From a bacterium (GTDB lineage: Bacteria; Electryoneota; JAOADG01): DNA of 33,661 nt. Below, in pieces: positions 25,223-33,035 of the stretch. Every line of letters starts with the position of its first letter. The stretch's first letter is position 1. The notes under the pieces were generated by a model, which had not been told where the DNA came from, did not search any database, and saw only the letters and a list, made by a program, of their open reading frames with translations. The position numbers were made by a program, and so were the translations under genes. The stretch covers positions 1 through 33,661 of the forward strand of contig JAOTSC010000015.1 of the NCBI GenBank assembly GCA_030247525.1, given 5' to 3'.

Positions 25223-25244
25223 AAGGCGGACAAATGTCCGCCTT
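25223..25244. repeat. Perfect palindrome in the leader of the lamin-tail gene (family member)
   Basis: AAGGCGGACA (25223-25232) and TGTCCGCCTT (25235-25244) are perfect complements around AA. It sits 28-49 bases upstream of ATG 25195, just before the ribosome site, so as RNA it could affect initiation. Core GGCGGACA is shared with the palindrome at 19821. Confidence 0.75.
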
Positions 25245-25445
25245 GATTTATTGATAAAACAATTGTTTGGGCAGATTTGGTCAGTTTCTCTCAAACACCA
25301 TGCGAATCTACCCAAATTCACCGAAATGGAAGGGGATATCAGGATCGCTGCTGGGTAATTTGAATCTAACTCGATGTTTTTCTACAATGTGCCGCAACGA
25401 AACGACTACCGCTTTAAATCCGGTACAGCGTCTTTTTCTGGAACA

Positions 25446-25465
25446 ATTACCTGAAAACAGGTAAT
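25446..25465. repeat. Perfect 8-bp inverted repeat with AAAA loop
   Basis: ATTACCTG (25446-25453) and CAGGTAAT (25458-25465). Sequence unlike the GC-rich family; could be an operator or weak terminator. Confidence 0.5.
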
Positions 25466-25571
25466 GATAACTTCCCAAAGTAAACATACAAAGTACAATT
25501 GACATTCGCAACCGGATTGAAAACATACTCACACTGCATGAAAAAACTGTGAGGATACACTATAGTTTGTT

Positions 25572-27236
25572 TTACTTACCGGCAGTGTCCATCCAACGTA
25601 CTTTTTTACTCGGGGCAATCGGCGACGACTTCTCGATGTACTTAACTAACGCATCGGAAATCCGCATTCCCAACCAATCGACTTGATCCTGCGGAATCTC
25701 GGTGAGTATCTGCATCCCGGAATTCCCCATCAACAGATAATCCGAGGTCGAAACCGAATACATCGAGTCGGGATGAAACACTTTTCCAGAGTGAAACTCG
25801 ATTTTGGAAATGCGCTCGCCTTGTGGTTTGGAACCATCGAACGTAACCGTTGCGCCGCTTAATCCCATTCCCAACCGGGTAGAGGATGCTCGCCCTTCCA
25901 ATAGTTTTTGCAGAAAGGTGCCCTTCACTTTGAATGATACCAGCTCGTTGCCGAATGGTTCAATGTGGAAAATCTGGCGACGGGTAATATACCCCGGAGC
26001 GACATTTTCCCGGACACCACCGGAATTTTGTAAACCGATATCTGTTTGGGCGTAATCGCGCATCGCATCGGCGACTAACGAGACCATCGGTGCATTTCCG
26101 TCACCGCGAATAAAGTCGGCGATTGATTCGCCGATTACTTCATCCATCCCTCGTTCAACGGTATCGACAATCGCTTGAATTTGCTTATCGATAACCGGAT
26201 CACGTCCCCACTGTTCCTCTTGCAACAACATCAGCATCGATTGATCAGTTGGCATTGCATAATCAACCAATCGTCCAGTGGTTTTATCAACGAAGAGATC
26301 AACTGCGCCGATGTTGCCGCCGTGACCATAGTTCTGTAGTAAGAGGGTGTGATGTTTCGGATGAACCCACCCCTTCGGTTTACCCACATGAATATGACCG
26401 CAGAACATTACATCCACGCCCGGTACCCGTTGCGCCAATTCCTGCGCGTCACCGACATAGGGTTTGGTGAAGCCGCCACTCTGTTCGATGCTGAGTAACC
26501 GTTGGTAATTCGCTTCTTCGTCGAATTGAATGCCATGATGGAACACCACCCAGATTGCTTGCGCGCCATCCGCTTTGGCTTCCATAATCGCATGTTCCAG
26601 TGCCGGGACTTCGTCAAGAAACTCGATGTTAGCGATGTTTTTCGGAAACGACATAAACTTAGTGGAAGTGGTCGCCAAACCAATAATAGCAATCTTCACA
26701 CCCGCAAAATTCTTCATCAAATACTGCTTCGTACCGGGATACTGCTTGTTTGTTTCGCGGTCATGCAGATTTGCGGAAATCCACTGAAAATTTGAACGCT
26801 TGATCATCGAATCGAGTGCCCAGAATCCGTGATCGAGGTCGTGATTCCCTACTGCCACGGCATCCATCCCAATTAAATTGTAGTAATCGACAATCGCCTG
26901 TCCTTTAGTGACGGTGCCAATCGGAGCCCCTTGATAAATGTCGCCGGCGTCGACCAACATGAAGTGCTGCCCATCGCGCTTCGCACGTTCCTTCATCGCC
27001 TTCACAAGACGAAACTGACTCGATGCGCCGCCTAACGTCGGAGGAAACTCCGGATTGAGAAATTCGGCGTCGCTCCGCATGATCCCGCCGTGTACGTCAT
27101 TCGAGAAGACGACGGTGATTCGAGCGGTATTCTTCGGTACCGGTTTCGATGGCCAATCGTCGGCGGTTACCGCGAAAACAGCGGTACAAAATACTGCGAT
27201 GAGTATCAGAGTAACGATCTGGGTAAAGCGTTTCAC
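25572..27236 (-). CDS. Exported 5'-nucleotidase/2',3'-cyclic phosphodiesterase family protein
   Basis: Protein of 554 aa, GTG start 27236 overlapping the stop of the 59-aa gene upstream (GTGA). Signal peptide at residues 1-26. The N-terminal metallophosphoesterase domain has all metal motifs: SNDVHGG (Asp47, His49), VDAGDIYQG (Asp99), GNHDLDHG (Asn131, His132), FHHGIQ and CGHIHVG. The C-terminal 5_nucleotid_C domain (from about residue 355) contains NSGGVRE, IEPFGNELVSFKVKG and SDYLLMGNSG, for nucleoside binding. Members such as UshA, YfkN or CpdB hydrolyse nucleotides in the periplasm to salvage phosphate and nucleosides; the exact substrate cannot be told. It is the last gene in a coupled string after two small membrane proteins. 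Confidence 0.93.
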   Translation of the reverse strand: MKRFTQIVTLILIAVFCTAVFAVTADDWPSKPVPKNTARITVVFSNDVHGGIMRSDAEFLNPEFPPTLGGASSQFRLVKAMKERAKRDGQHFMLVDAGDIYQGAPIGTVTKGQAIVDYYNLIGMDAVAVGNHDLDHGFWALDSMIKRSNFQWISANLHDRETNKQYPGTKQYLMKNFAGVKIAIIGLATTSTKFMSFPKNIANIEFLDEVPALEHAIMEAKADGAQAIWVVFHHGIQFDEEANYQRLLSIEQSGGFTKPYVGDAQELAQRVPGVDVMFCGHIHVGKPKGWVHPKHHTLLLQNYGHGGNIGAVDLFVDKTTGRLVDYAMPTDQSMLMLLQEEQWGRDPVIDKQIQAIVDTVERGMDEVIGESIADFIRGDGNAPMVSLVADAMRDYAQTDIGLQNSGGVRENVAPGYITRRQIFHIEPFGNELVSFKVKGTFLQKLLEGRASSTRLGMGLSGATVTFDGSKPQGERISKIEFHSGKVFHPDSMYSVSTSDYLLMGNSGMQILTEIPQDQVDWLGMRISDALVKYIEKSSPIAPSKKVRWMDTAGK

Positions 27237-27412
27237 TTTCTTTTTCCTATCCTGCCGAACAAGAAGGGCAGAAAAATCAAAAATCCGAATAATCCAATCT
27301 TACGACCGAGTAACGTAAAAATCGCCGATGCCAATAGTCCAAGGCTAAGCGTCACCAACCACTTGGGAAGTTTCACCCCTTCCGGTTCAATCGGTGTGTT
27401 GGGTGTCTCCAT
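27233..27412 (-). CDS. Small membrane protein, 59 aa
   Basis: ATG 27412 directly abuts the TAA of the gene upstream (TAAATG), and its TGA overlaps the GTG start of the 5'-nucleotidase (GTGA), so it is translated within a coupled string. The protein begins METPNTPIEPEGVKLPKW, then a hydrophobic segment WLVTLSLGLLASAIFTLL (about 18-35), a short GRKIG turn, a second FGFLIFLPFLFG (42-53), and a basic end RIGKRK. Two helices with a basic tail suggest an inner-membrane hairpin with its C-terminus in the cytoplasm. No family recognised. Confidence 0.8.
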   Translation of the reverse strand: METPNTPIEPEGVKLPKWLVTLSLGLLASAIFTLLGRKIGLFGFLIFLPFLFGRIGKRK

Positions 27413-27748
27413 TTACTTAAAGTATCCAGTCATGCGAATCGTATCCGACTTGCTGCCATCGAGCCCTTTGTATCGTTTTGAGTTCCATAGCCAAAGCATA
27501 ATCATCGGAATTGGGATAAGTATGTAAAACAACAAACGCGACCATTCTCCAATTCCGAAAATTCGAAAAACAAAATCGATGATAAAATAGGGAACGTAAA
27601 TCGCTAAACCGTATGCAAAAAGATAGACAAAAAGGTTAAGTGGAATAGGTAGCATATCAGATGCTGAGAGAATACCATCCGAAATCTTTTGCCATGTCGT
27701 TAATGGTTTACTCAGTATCTCGTCCGGTGTCGGTTCCCGCTGTTCCAT
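27413..27748 (-). CDS. Small membrane protein, 111 aa
   Basis: ATG 27748 is chosen because GGGAG stands 7 bases upstream; a GTG at 27772 would begin in the heptamer array. The N-terminus (MEQREPTPDEILSKPLTTWQ) is polar, then come two hydrophobic segments, about residues 36-62 (PLNLFVYLFAYGLAIYVPYFIIDF) and 69-87 (WSRLLFYILIPIPMIMLWLW), and a polar basic tail (NSKRYKGLDGSKSD). It is followed without gap by the 59-aa gene. The family is not recognised. The coupling to the phosphoesterase suggests a joint role at the inner membrane, but that is position only. Confidence 0.78.
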   Translation of the reverse strand: MEQREPTPDEILSKPLTTWQKISDGILSASDMLPIPLNLFVYLFAYGLAIYVPYFIIDFVFRIFGIGEWSRLLFYILIPIPMIMLWLWNSKRYKGLDGSKSDTIRMTGYFK

Positions 27749-27759
27749 CGAAAAGCTCC

Positions 27760-27801
27760 CTTCACCTTTCACCCATCACCTATTACCTATTGCCCATTGC
27801 C
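27760..27801. repeat. Heptanucleotide tandem array, six units
   Basis: Plus strand units of exactly 7 bases: CTTCACC, TTTCACC, CATCACC, TATTACC, TATTGCC, CATTGCC. On the minus strand the consensus is GGYRAWR. The array fills the gap between the reductase stop (27808) and the ribosome site of the membrane protein gene starting at 27748. Confidence 0.85.
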
Positions 27802-27807
27802 TGTTTT

Positions 27808-28842
27808 TTACACATCATGCGGGCTGGCATGTTCGATCCAGTCGCGCGGTCGGGGAGAAGCGTTGAGATACTTCGCAATTGCGTGTTCTATCGCCATCGC
27901 CGCTTCGCCGTTTCCCGCCGCGATCAAATTTACTTTCCCATCGTATTTGGCGATGTCGCCCACCGCATATACTCCGGGCATTGCCGTTTGCATATACCGA
28001 TCGACCAGTAATCCATTCCATTTGACTTGTAAGCCCCACGACTCAATTGGACCAAGATTTGCCATAAGTCCGATCATCAAGAGCAGATCGTCAACCTCCC
28101 ACGTATTTTCTTCGTTGGTGTCGGTGTTGACCAGCGTTACAGCTTCTAAATGCTCTTCGCCGTGCAGCGCTTTCACTTCCCACGGTAACAATAATTCCGT
28201 ACTGGTATCGTGAATCATTTCATCGACATTCGCTTCCAACGCTTTGAACTGATGGCTGCGATGTACTGCCCAAATCTTTTTCGCGACGCCGTCCAGATTG
28301 ATCGCCCAATCGACTGCGCTATCGCCGCCGCCGACAATCATCACCCGCTTATCGCGAAAACGTTCTTTTGACCCGACGCTATAATGCACGCCGCGGTCTT
28401 CCAATTGGGCGAGATTCGGCAGATCGAGTTTTCGCGGCAGATATGCGCCCATCCCGCCAGCAATGAGTACACATTTCACAAGCACTTCCCGGCGCGCAGT
28501 ACGCATCCGGTACAAAATCTCTTCCGGAAAATCGAGGTTGACCGGTTCCCGGACAATCCACTCAACCCGTTCATTAAGTCGATACACCGGTTGGAAGGGA
28601 GCCGCTTGCTCGATAAGCGAATTGATGTACTCTTTTGCGAAAATTTTTACATGTCCGCCGACATCGAAAATCCACTTCTCGGGATATAGATTGATCAGTT
28701 GTCCGCCAAGCTCCGGCAATGTGTCGAACGCAATCGTTGAGAGCCCGTGGTATCCCGCATAAAACGATGCGTACAGACCTACCGGTCCCGCGCCAACGAT
28801 CCCGAAATCATAGATTTTCTTATCTTCCAACGTCATTCTCAT
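27808..28842 (-). CDS. Type-2 ferredoxin-NADP(+) reductase (thioredoxin reductase-like, YumC family)
   Basis: Flavoprotein of 344 aa moving electrons between NADPH and ferredoxin. ATG 28842 or 28836 starts just before the FAD-binding strand; the longer open frame to 29004 overlaps the next gene and is excluded. GAGPVG (17-22) binds FAD, ELGGQLINLYPEKWIFDVGG (44-63) is characteristic of the YumC subgroup, GGGDSA (171-176) binds NADPH with HRSHQFKA following, and YAVGDIAKYDGK (292-303) is the second FAD motif. The redox-active CxxC of thioredoxin reductases is absent, separating it from TrxB. Length matches the family (about 330-350). It lies 70 bases downstream of the barrel-protein gene and may share its transcript. 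Confidence 0.92.
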   Translation of the reverse strand: MRMTLEDKKIYDFGIVGAGPVGLYASFYAGYHGLSTIAFDTLPELGGQLINLYPEKWIFDVGGHVKIFAKEYINSLIEQAAPFQPVYRLNERVEWIVREPVNLDFPEEILYRMRTARREVLVKCVLIAGGMGAYLPRKLDLPNLAQLEDRGVHYSVGSKERFRDKRVMIVGGGDSAVDWAINLDGVAKKIWAVHRSHQFKALEANVDEMIHDTSTELLLPWEVKALHGEEHLEAVTLVNTDTNEENTWEVDDLLLMIGLMANLGPIESWGLQVKWNGLLVDRYMQTAMPGVYAVGDIAKYDGKVNLIAAGNGEAAMAIEHAIAKYLNASPRPRDWIEHASPHDV

Positions 28843-28912
28843 ATAAAATTCGGTAGGGGTCAATTTTAAATCGACCCGATTAAACACCCGCAAACATTCG
28901 TAAGACTTGAGA

Positions 28913-30190
28913 CTACTCCTGTCCAAACTTGTAACTAACACCAAACGCAAACCGGAAATAACGATCTTGTACGTTGTCCATATCGTTACGTGGAAGCCCG
29001 CCAAACAGATTATCCGCTACCGGGTCGGCACCCTTCGATTTCAAATGTCCGAATTGCAAAGCAAAGTCTGTTGCCCATGCGCCGTGATCATATCCTGTCC
29101 CTACCGATAAATATGACAAGGCATATTCTTTATCAAACGGGGAGGGAGAATAGCGGTAACCGAAACGAACTGGCACTTCCGGTAACACGCGGTGTTCAAC
29201 GCCCACTCGGAACTCCAACGTATTCTCCAGATTCTGTGGAACGCTGCTCAGAGTCGCTTCCTTCCAATTCGTCCATTCAATTTCTGCTAAGAAACGCGAA
29301 CGCAGCATCTGTCCGGGAAGATACTCGAAACCGGCGCCAATCGACATCGGATACGTCCGATTCACGATAAAGGATGTATTGCTGTGGTACGTTGCGGTGG
29401 TTGTATCGATGGTGACTTTATCATTCCAATCGCCACGGTGCGTTACTTGCAATCCCGTAGACAACCGGTCATTGATCTGGTACGTAAATCCAAGACGGCT
29501 CTCTAATTGAGCATTGTCCGGATCGCTCGTCATTTCGATGATGCCGGTGCTATCGCTTGGCAGATCGCGGGAGAAAACCGATTTCGATTCGATGGAGCCG
29601 GAAACCATCCCCACAGAGATACCAGCTGTCAAGGATTTCCATACTGGAGCGGCGACAGCGATTCCTGTCCAACGCCGGGTACCGTCGGTTTTGTCTTCCA
29701 CACGACCGAGTACGCGGTCTTGTTGACCACCGGTCGAGAACCGGTCGCGAATCTCTTCATAATACTTGTAATCGTAATCGACCAATGGTTTGGTAGCGAG
29801 TGCGACTGTCCAAATTTTGCCCGATTCGCTCTTCATCGTGAAAACGCCGCCGGCAGCGAATTTCGCATTGCCCATGCTGTTCGATACATATTGGTTGTAA
29901 TTCAAGATGCCGTCGAAGGAATCGTAGATCGGGAATGAACGCGATTCGATATTTTGCGGCACCATGCCGGTTACCTCAAACCGTAACCCTTTTCCGAACA
30001 GGGCATACTGTGCGGGATTGGCTAACGCGTCAAGGGGACTGGTCGATCCTATAAGTCCGGTCTCACCCATCGCAATCGAGCGCGGCGTGATACCGACCAA
30101 CAGTTCGCCAGTGGTTCTGGTTTGACTACTTGCTGCCCAAGTCGGCATAGTGCAAGCGACGATGATAAAAAGGATGAGGGAGCGCCGCAT
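28913..30190 (-). CDS. Outer-membrane beta-barrel protein (PorV/FadL-like)
   Basis: Protein of 425 aa, ATG 30190 with GGAG 8 bases upstream. Signal peptide about residues 1-19 (MRRSLILFIIVACTMPTWA). The mature N-terminus TTGELLVGITPRSIAMGETGLIGSTSPLDALANPAQYAL is the pattern at the start of PorV, UPF0164 and FadL-like barrels (a short aligned motif ending in NPA). The rest alternates hydrophobic and polar residues in many short strands, for example SLTAGISVGMVSGSI, LGFTYQINDRLSTGLQVTHRG and SIGAGFEYLPG, ending in the strand FRFAFGVSYKFGQE. It may be a porin or, as PorV does, serve type IX-like secretion; two sorting-domain proteins are encoded nearby, but this link is inference. Confidence 0.85.
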   Translation of the reverse strand: MRRSLILFIIVACTMPTWAASSQTRTTGELLVGITPRSIAMGETGLIGSTSPLDALANPAQYALFGKGLRFEVTGMVPQNIESRSFPIYDSFDGILNYNQYVSNSMGNAKFAAGGVFTMKSESGKIWTVALATKPLVDYDYKYYEEIRDRFSTGGQQDRVLGRVEDKTDGTRRWTGIAVAAPVWKSLTAGISVGMVSGSIESKSVFSRDLPSDSTGIIEMTSDPDNAQLESRLGFTYQINDRLSTGLQVTHRGDWNDKVTIDTTTATYHSNTSFIVNRTYPMSIGAGFEYLPGQMLRSRFLAEIEWTNWKEATLSSVPQNLENTLEFRVGVEHRVLPEVPVRFGYRYSPSPFDKEYALSYLSVGTGYDHGAWATDFALQFGHLKSKGADPVADNLFGGLPRNDMDNVQDRYFRFAFGVSYKFGQE

Positions 30191-30435
30191 CAGTTAGCTC
30201 CAAAGCGATAATGTAAAACAAACCGTGAATGGATAACTATGGCTGTAACCAACTAAAATAGCGAATCTCCAGTGAAAACTCAATGATGAAAACCCTCACG
30301 TTGCCGGAACGCACACAGATTCGTAACTTGCTGTGGTTGAAATTGCCTGGATTGCCGGTGTAACCGAACATCTGTGGGCTTTCAACGTGTTACTCACACC
30401 AGATTCATAATTGCGATGTACCCCGGAGTGTTCCC

Positions 30436-31644
30436 ATGGAGCCGATTCAGCCCGCTACCCGTTCCCACGAAATCTTTTATGCCGTTCGCGATGTCCTGTT
30501 AGTTGCCAATGAGGCTAAGAGCCGTGGCATGAAGTTATACTATTTGAACATTGGTGATCCCAACCAATACGACTTCGATACGCCGCAACACTTGAAAGAT
30601 GCGGTTAGCAAGGGAATGGAAACCTGGGCACATAATGGCTACTCGCCGAGTTCGGGAATCGAAACCGCCCGCGACGCGATTCGCCGGGAAGCGCATCGCA
30701 AAGGGATCGACAATGTCCTCGATATCTTCGTCACCTCTGGCGCCTCCGAAGCAATTGACATTAGTTTGACAGCGCTATGTAATCCCGGCGACAACGTCCT
30801 CTGCCCGACTCCCGGTTACCCGCTTTACTCCGCAATCCTTGCGAAACTGAATGTCGAGTATCGCCCTTATTACTTGGTGGAAGAGAACAACTGGGCACCC
30901 GATGCGAATGAAATAGCCAAATTGATTGACGACCGGACACGCGCCATCGTTCTTATCAATCCGAACAATCCGACCGGCTCGCTATACTCACGGCAGACCT
31001 TAGAGCGCATCGTTGAGATGGCGCTTGATCACAATATTGTCGTCTTTGCCGATGAGATATACGACAAACTGCTGATGGATGGCTTGCAACATACCAGCAT
31101 CGCCTCGTTATCGCAAAATCTACCGTGTATTACGTTCAACGGACTCTCGAAGGGATATATCGCGCCCGGTTGGCGGATTGGCTGGGGCATTGTGTCTGGG
31201 CCAGAGGCGCGGATGAAGGACTATGTCGATGCGATTAATAAATTCCTGCGGGCAAGACTCTGCGCCAGTCACCCGATGCAATTCGCTATCGCACCGGCGC
31301 TTGATGGTCAACACGATTTCCTCGAGGCGGCAAAAGCGAAACTGCAACGTCGTCGCGACCTCTCGGTGAAGAAACTCTCGGAAATTCCCGGAATCACTGT
31401 GGTAAAACCGACCGGAGCGTTTTATAGCTTCCCGCAACTACACATCGAGGGTGAGGATGAGGATTGGGTAAAAGGACTGATTCGCACTACCGGCGTTGTC
31501 GTTGTCCACGGCAGCGGGTTCGGTCAGAAACCGGGTACTAAACACTTCCGGTTTGTTTTCCTCCCCGATGAGGAAACCCTGAACACCGCCTTCACATTAA
31601 TTGATCAATTCCAGCGGCAGTGGCTTGCCGGGAAGAAATTTTAG
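30436..31644 (+). CDS. Class I/II aminotransferase, alanine transaminase-like
   Basis: PLP enzyme of 402 aa, ATG 30436 after CGGAG. Motifs of fold type I aminotransferases: LNIGDPNQYDFDTP (37-50), NGYSPSSGIETARDAI (67-82), the cofactor phosphate loop TSGASEA (100-106), substrate-arginine partner NPNNPTG (175-181), Asp206 and Tyr209 in FADEIYDKL, and Lys239 for the Schiff base in NGLSKGYIAPGWRIGWG, with Arg247. The SKGYIAPGWRIGW form is found in archaeal and bacterial alanine/glutamate aminotransferases (AlaA-like). Its product in the cell is probably alanine from pyruvate, but related enzymes act on aspartate or aromatic acids. It is divergent from the barrel gene (245-base spacer). The end overlaps the STAND gene end by four bases (TTAG). 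Confidence 0.93.
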   Translation: MEPIQPATRSHEIFYAVRDVLLVANEAKSRGMKLYYLNIGDPNQYDFDTPQHLKDAVSKGMETWAHNGYSPSSGIETARDAIRREAHRKGIDNVLDIFVTSGASEAIDISLTALCNPGDNVLCPTPGYPLYSAILAKLNVEYRPYYLVEENNWAPDANEIAKLIDDRTRAIVLINPNNPTGSLYSRQTLERIVEMALDHNIVVFADEIYDKLLMDGLQHTSIASLSQNLPCITFNGLSKGYIAPGWRIGWGIVSGPEARMKDYVDAINKFLRARLCASHPMQFAIAPALDGQHDFLEAAKAKLQRRRDLSVKKLSEIPGITVVKPTGAFYSFPQLHIEGEDEDWVKGLIRTTGVVVVHGSGFGQKPGTKHFRFVFLPDEETLNTAFTLIDQFQRQWLAGKKF

Positions 31645-32987
31645 AGGTAAATATCATAGTTTGTCAAGTAATGTTCTTCATAGTATTGATCAATTTGGCT
31701 TTCTAATTCATCAGCTCTTTGTTGATATGAAAGCAATTCTTTACTGTCGAATAATCCTGACTCAACTATACTTTTGAGAATATCTCGCTTAATTATTTTA
31801 TAGTGTTTTGAGTTGTGATCACTCATTCTCTCGATATTTATCAGTGCATCTTCAAACTCATTCTTTGCAATTTTGAGTCTGCAGAGTAATCCGATTTGAA
31901 TGTCTTTTCTAATGTTTCCGTGCTTTTTCTCTAGATCAGCAATTAAATTTGATGCCTCATCGATATTTCCTACAGCGATTTCACAAAGTATTAGTTGTGC
32001 TTTCGCCTCGAATGGTATAGTTTTCTTGTATTTAACTGCTCTAGAGGCTGCTTCTCTTGCAGCTTTAATGTTGCCAAATGCAAATTCTACTCTAGATAAT
32101 CTATGAAAATATTTACCCTGATCTATGATACGAAGTTTCTCTAAAGCTCTTCTTGCCTCATGTTCATTTTTCATATAAGTTGCTACTAATGCAATTAAAT
32201 CAATAACATAGCTATTATCTGGCTGTAATCCAATTGCAAGATTCAGGTATCTAATTGAGTTATCCAAGTCACCATTTAACAGATGACATAATCCCATTTC
32301 CCTAAACAAAGCCACACCATGCTTACCGTGTCGCTTTGCATCATCAAAAAACTCAATCGCTTTGTCAATATTATTTCGTTTCCTTTCGAGAAATCCTCTT
32401 AAAAACAAAATATCCCGCTGAGGGGCAAACTGCTGAAACTGTGTAATTGCTTCAGAAGCCAAGCCATACTTCTCTAAATGAATCAGTGATCTTATCAAAA
32501 ACCAATAAGCGGAGCCACTGTCGGGTCGTGCTTCGATTATTAACTTGGCCAATCTGTAAGCTTCCTCATAGTTGTTTTCAAAGTAATGTTTTTGGATAAC
32601 TGATATTATGTCACTGTTTAACTCGAGAGTTTCGTCAATCATTTCATTATAGCCAGATAATCTAGCAGCTTTGAACATAACTCGCCACAAATCATAATTT
32701 CTTTCTTGAGGATTAGAATTCGTTATCGAATCGTTGATGATATTACACAATCGATAGTGATCATCTTTCCCAATTGTACCATAATAGCTATATGCTGATT
32801 CGCTTATTGGGTCTGCGATTTTGTAATACCCACTCTCGGTTATTTGTATTAATGACATATCTATTAAAGTAACCATCGTTTTTGATAAGCTATTAATATT
32901 GATCGAATAATAATTACTGATAACATCAATCGGCAAGGGTGATAAATTGCACAATAGCTTCAAAATGGCTTTACTTTCCTCGTTCAA
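31641..32987 (-). CDS. C-terminal part of interrupted STAND NTPase: winged helix and TPR repeats
   Basis: Open frame of 448 aa read from TTG 32987, but no ribosome site precedes it and it lies in the same frame as the fragment upstream, so it is the second half of one broken gene. Residues 1-75 look like the winged-helix region of STAND proteins (ESKAILKLLCNLSPLPIDVISNYYS, LIDMSLIQITESGYYKIADP). From about residue 125 to 400 follow TPR-like units (YEEAYRLAKLIIEARPDSGSAYW, DKAIEFFDDAKRHGKHGVALF, LDNSIRYLNLAIGLQPDNSYV, EASNLIADLEKKHGNIR). TPR arrays in STAND proteins sense a ligand. The DNA is clearly AT-rich compared with the left flank, with Asn/Ile/Lys/Tyr-rich protein, which suggests transfer. 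Whether the piece is translated alone is doubtful. Confidence 0.75.
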   Translation of the reverse strand: MNEESKAILKLLCNLSPLPIDVISNYYSININSLSKTMVTLIDMSLIQITESGYYKIADPISESAYSYYGTIGKDDHYRLCNIINDSITNSNPQERNYDLWRVMFKAARLSGYNEMIDETLELNSDIISVIQKHYFENNYEEAYRLAKLIIEARPDSGSAYWFLIRSLIHLEKYGLASEAITQFQQFAPQRDILFLRGFLERKRNNIDKAIEFFDDAKRHGKHGVALFREMGLCHLLNGDLDNSIRYLNLAIGLQPDNSYVIDLIALVATYMKNEHEARRALEKLRIIDQGKYFHRLSRVEFAFGNIKAAREAASRAVKYKKTIPFEAKAQLILCEIAVGNIDEASNLIADLEKKHGNIRKDIQIGLLCRLKIAKNEFEDALINIERMSDHNSKHYKIIKRDILKSIVESGLFDSKELLSYQQRADELESQIDQYYEEHYLTNYDIYL

Positions 32988-33035
32988 TCCGAGTCTTTGG
33001 ATATAGTTTATGAAAACACTAGTTCGAAATTCGAT

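Larger units (their letters stand above)
25196..25571. other. 376-base spacer with palindromes, no gene
   Basis: No convincing gene lies here. Beside the two palindromes listed separately, CTCACA (25528-25533) can pair with TGTGAG (25548-25553); on the minus strand this follows the 5'-nucleotidase stop by about 19 bases and is followed by TATGTTTTC, a weak terminator. The leader of the lamin-tail gene must start within this stretch. Confidence 0.6.

Noticed and set aside
18066-25244. Palindromes as a CRISPR or riboswitch
   Set aside because: They are single, widely separated stems without repeat-spacer order or conserved aptamer features.
27760-27801. CRISPR array
   Set aside because: Units are 7 bases without spacers; it is a simple degenerate tandem repeat.
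27808-28842. Thioredoxin reductase
   Set aside because: The CxxC redox motif is absent and YumC-type motifs are present.
30337-30364. Promoter-like TTGAAA / TGTAAC pair before the aminotransferase
   Set aside because: Spacing is 16 and the -10 element is poor; a 70-base leader is possible but unsupported.
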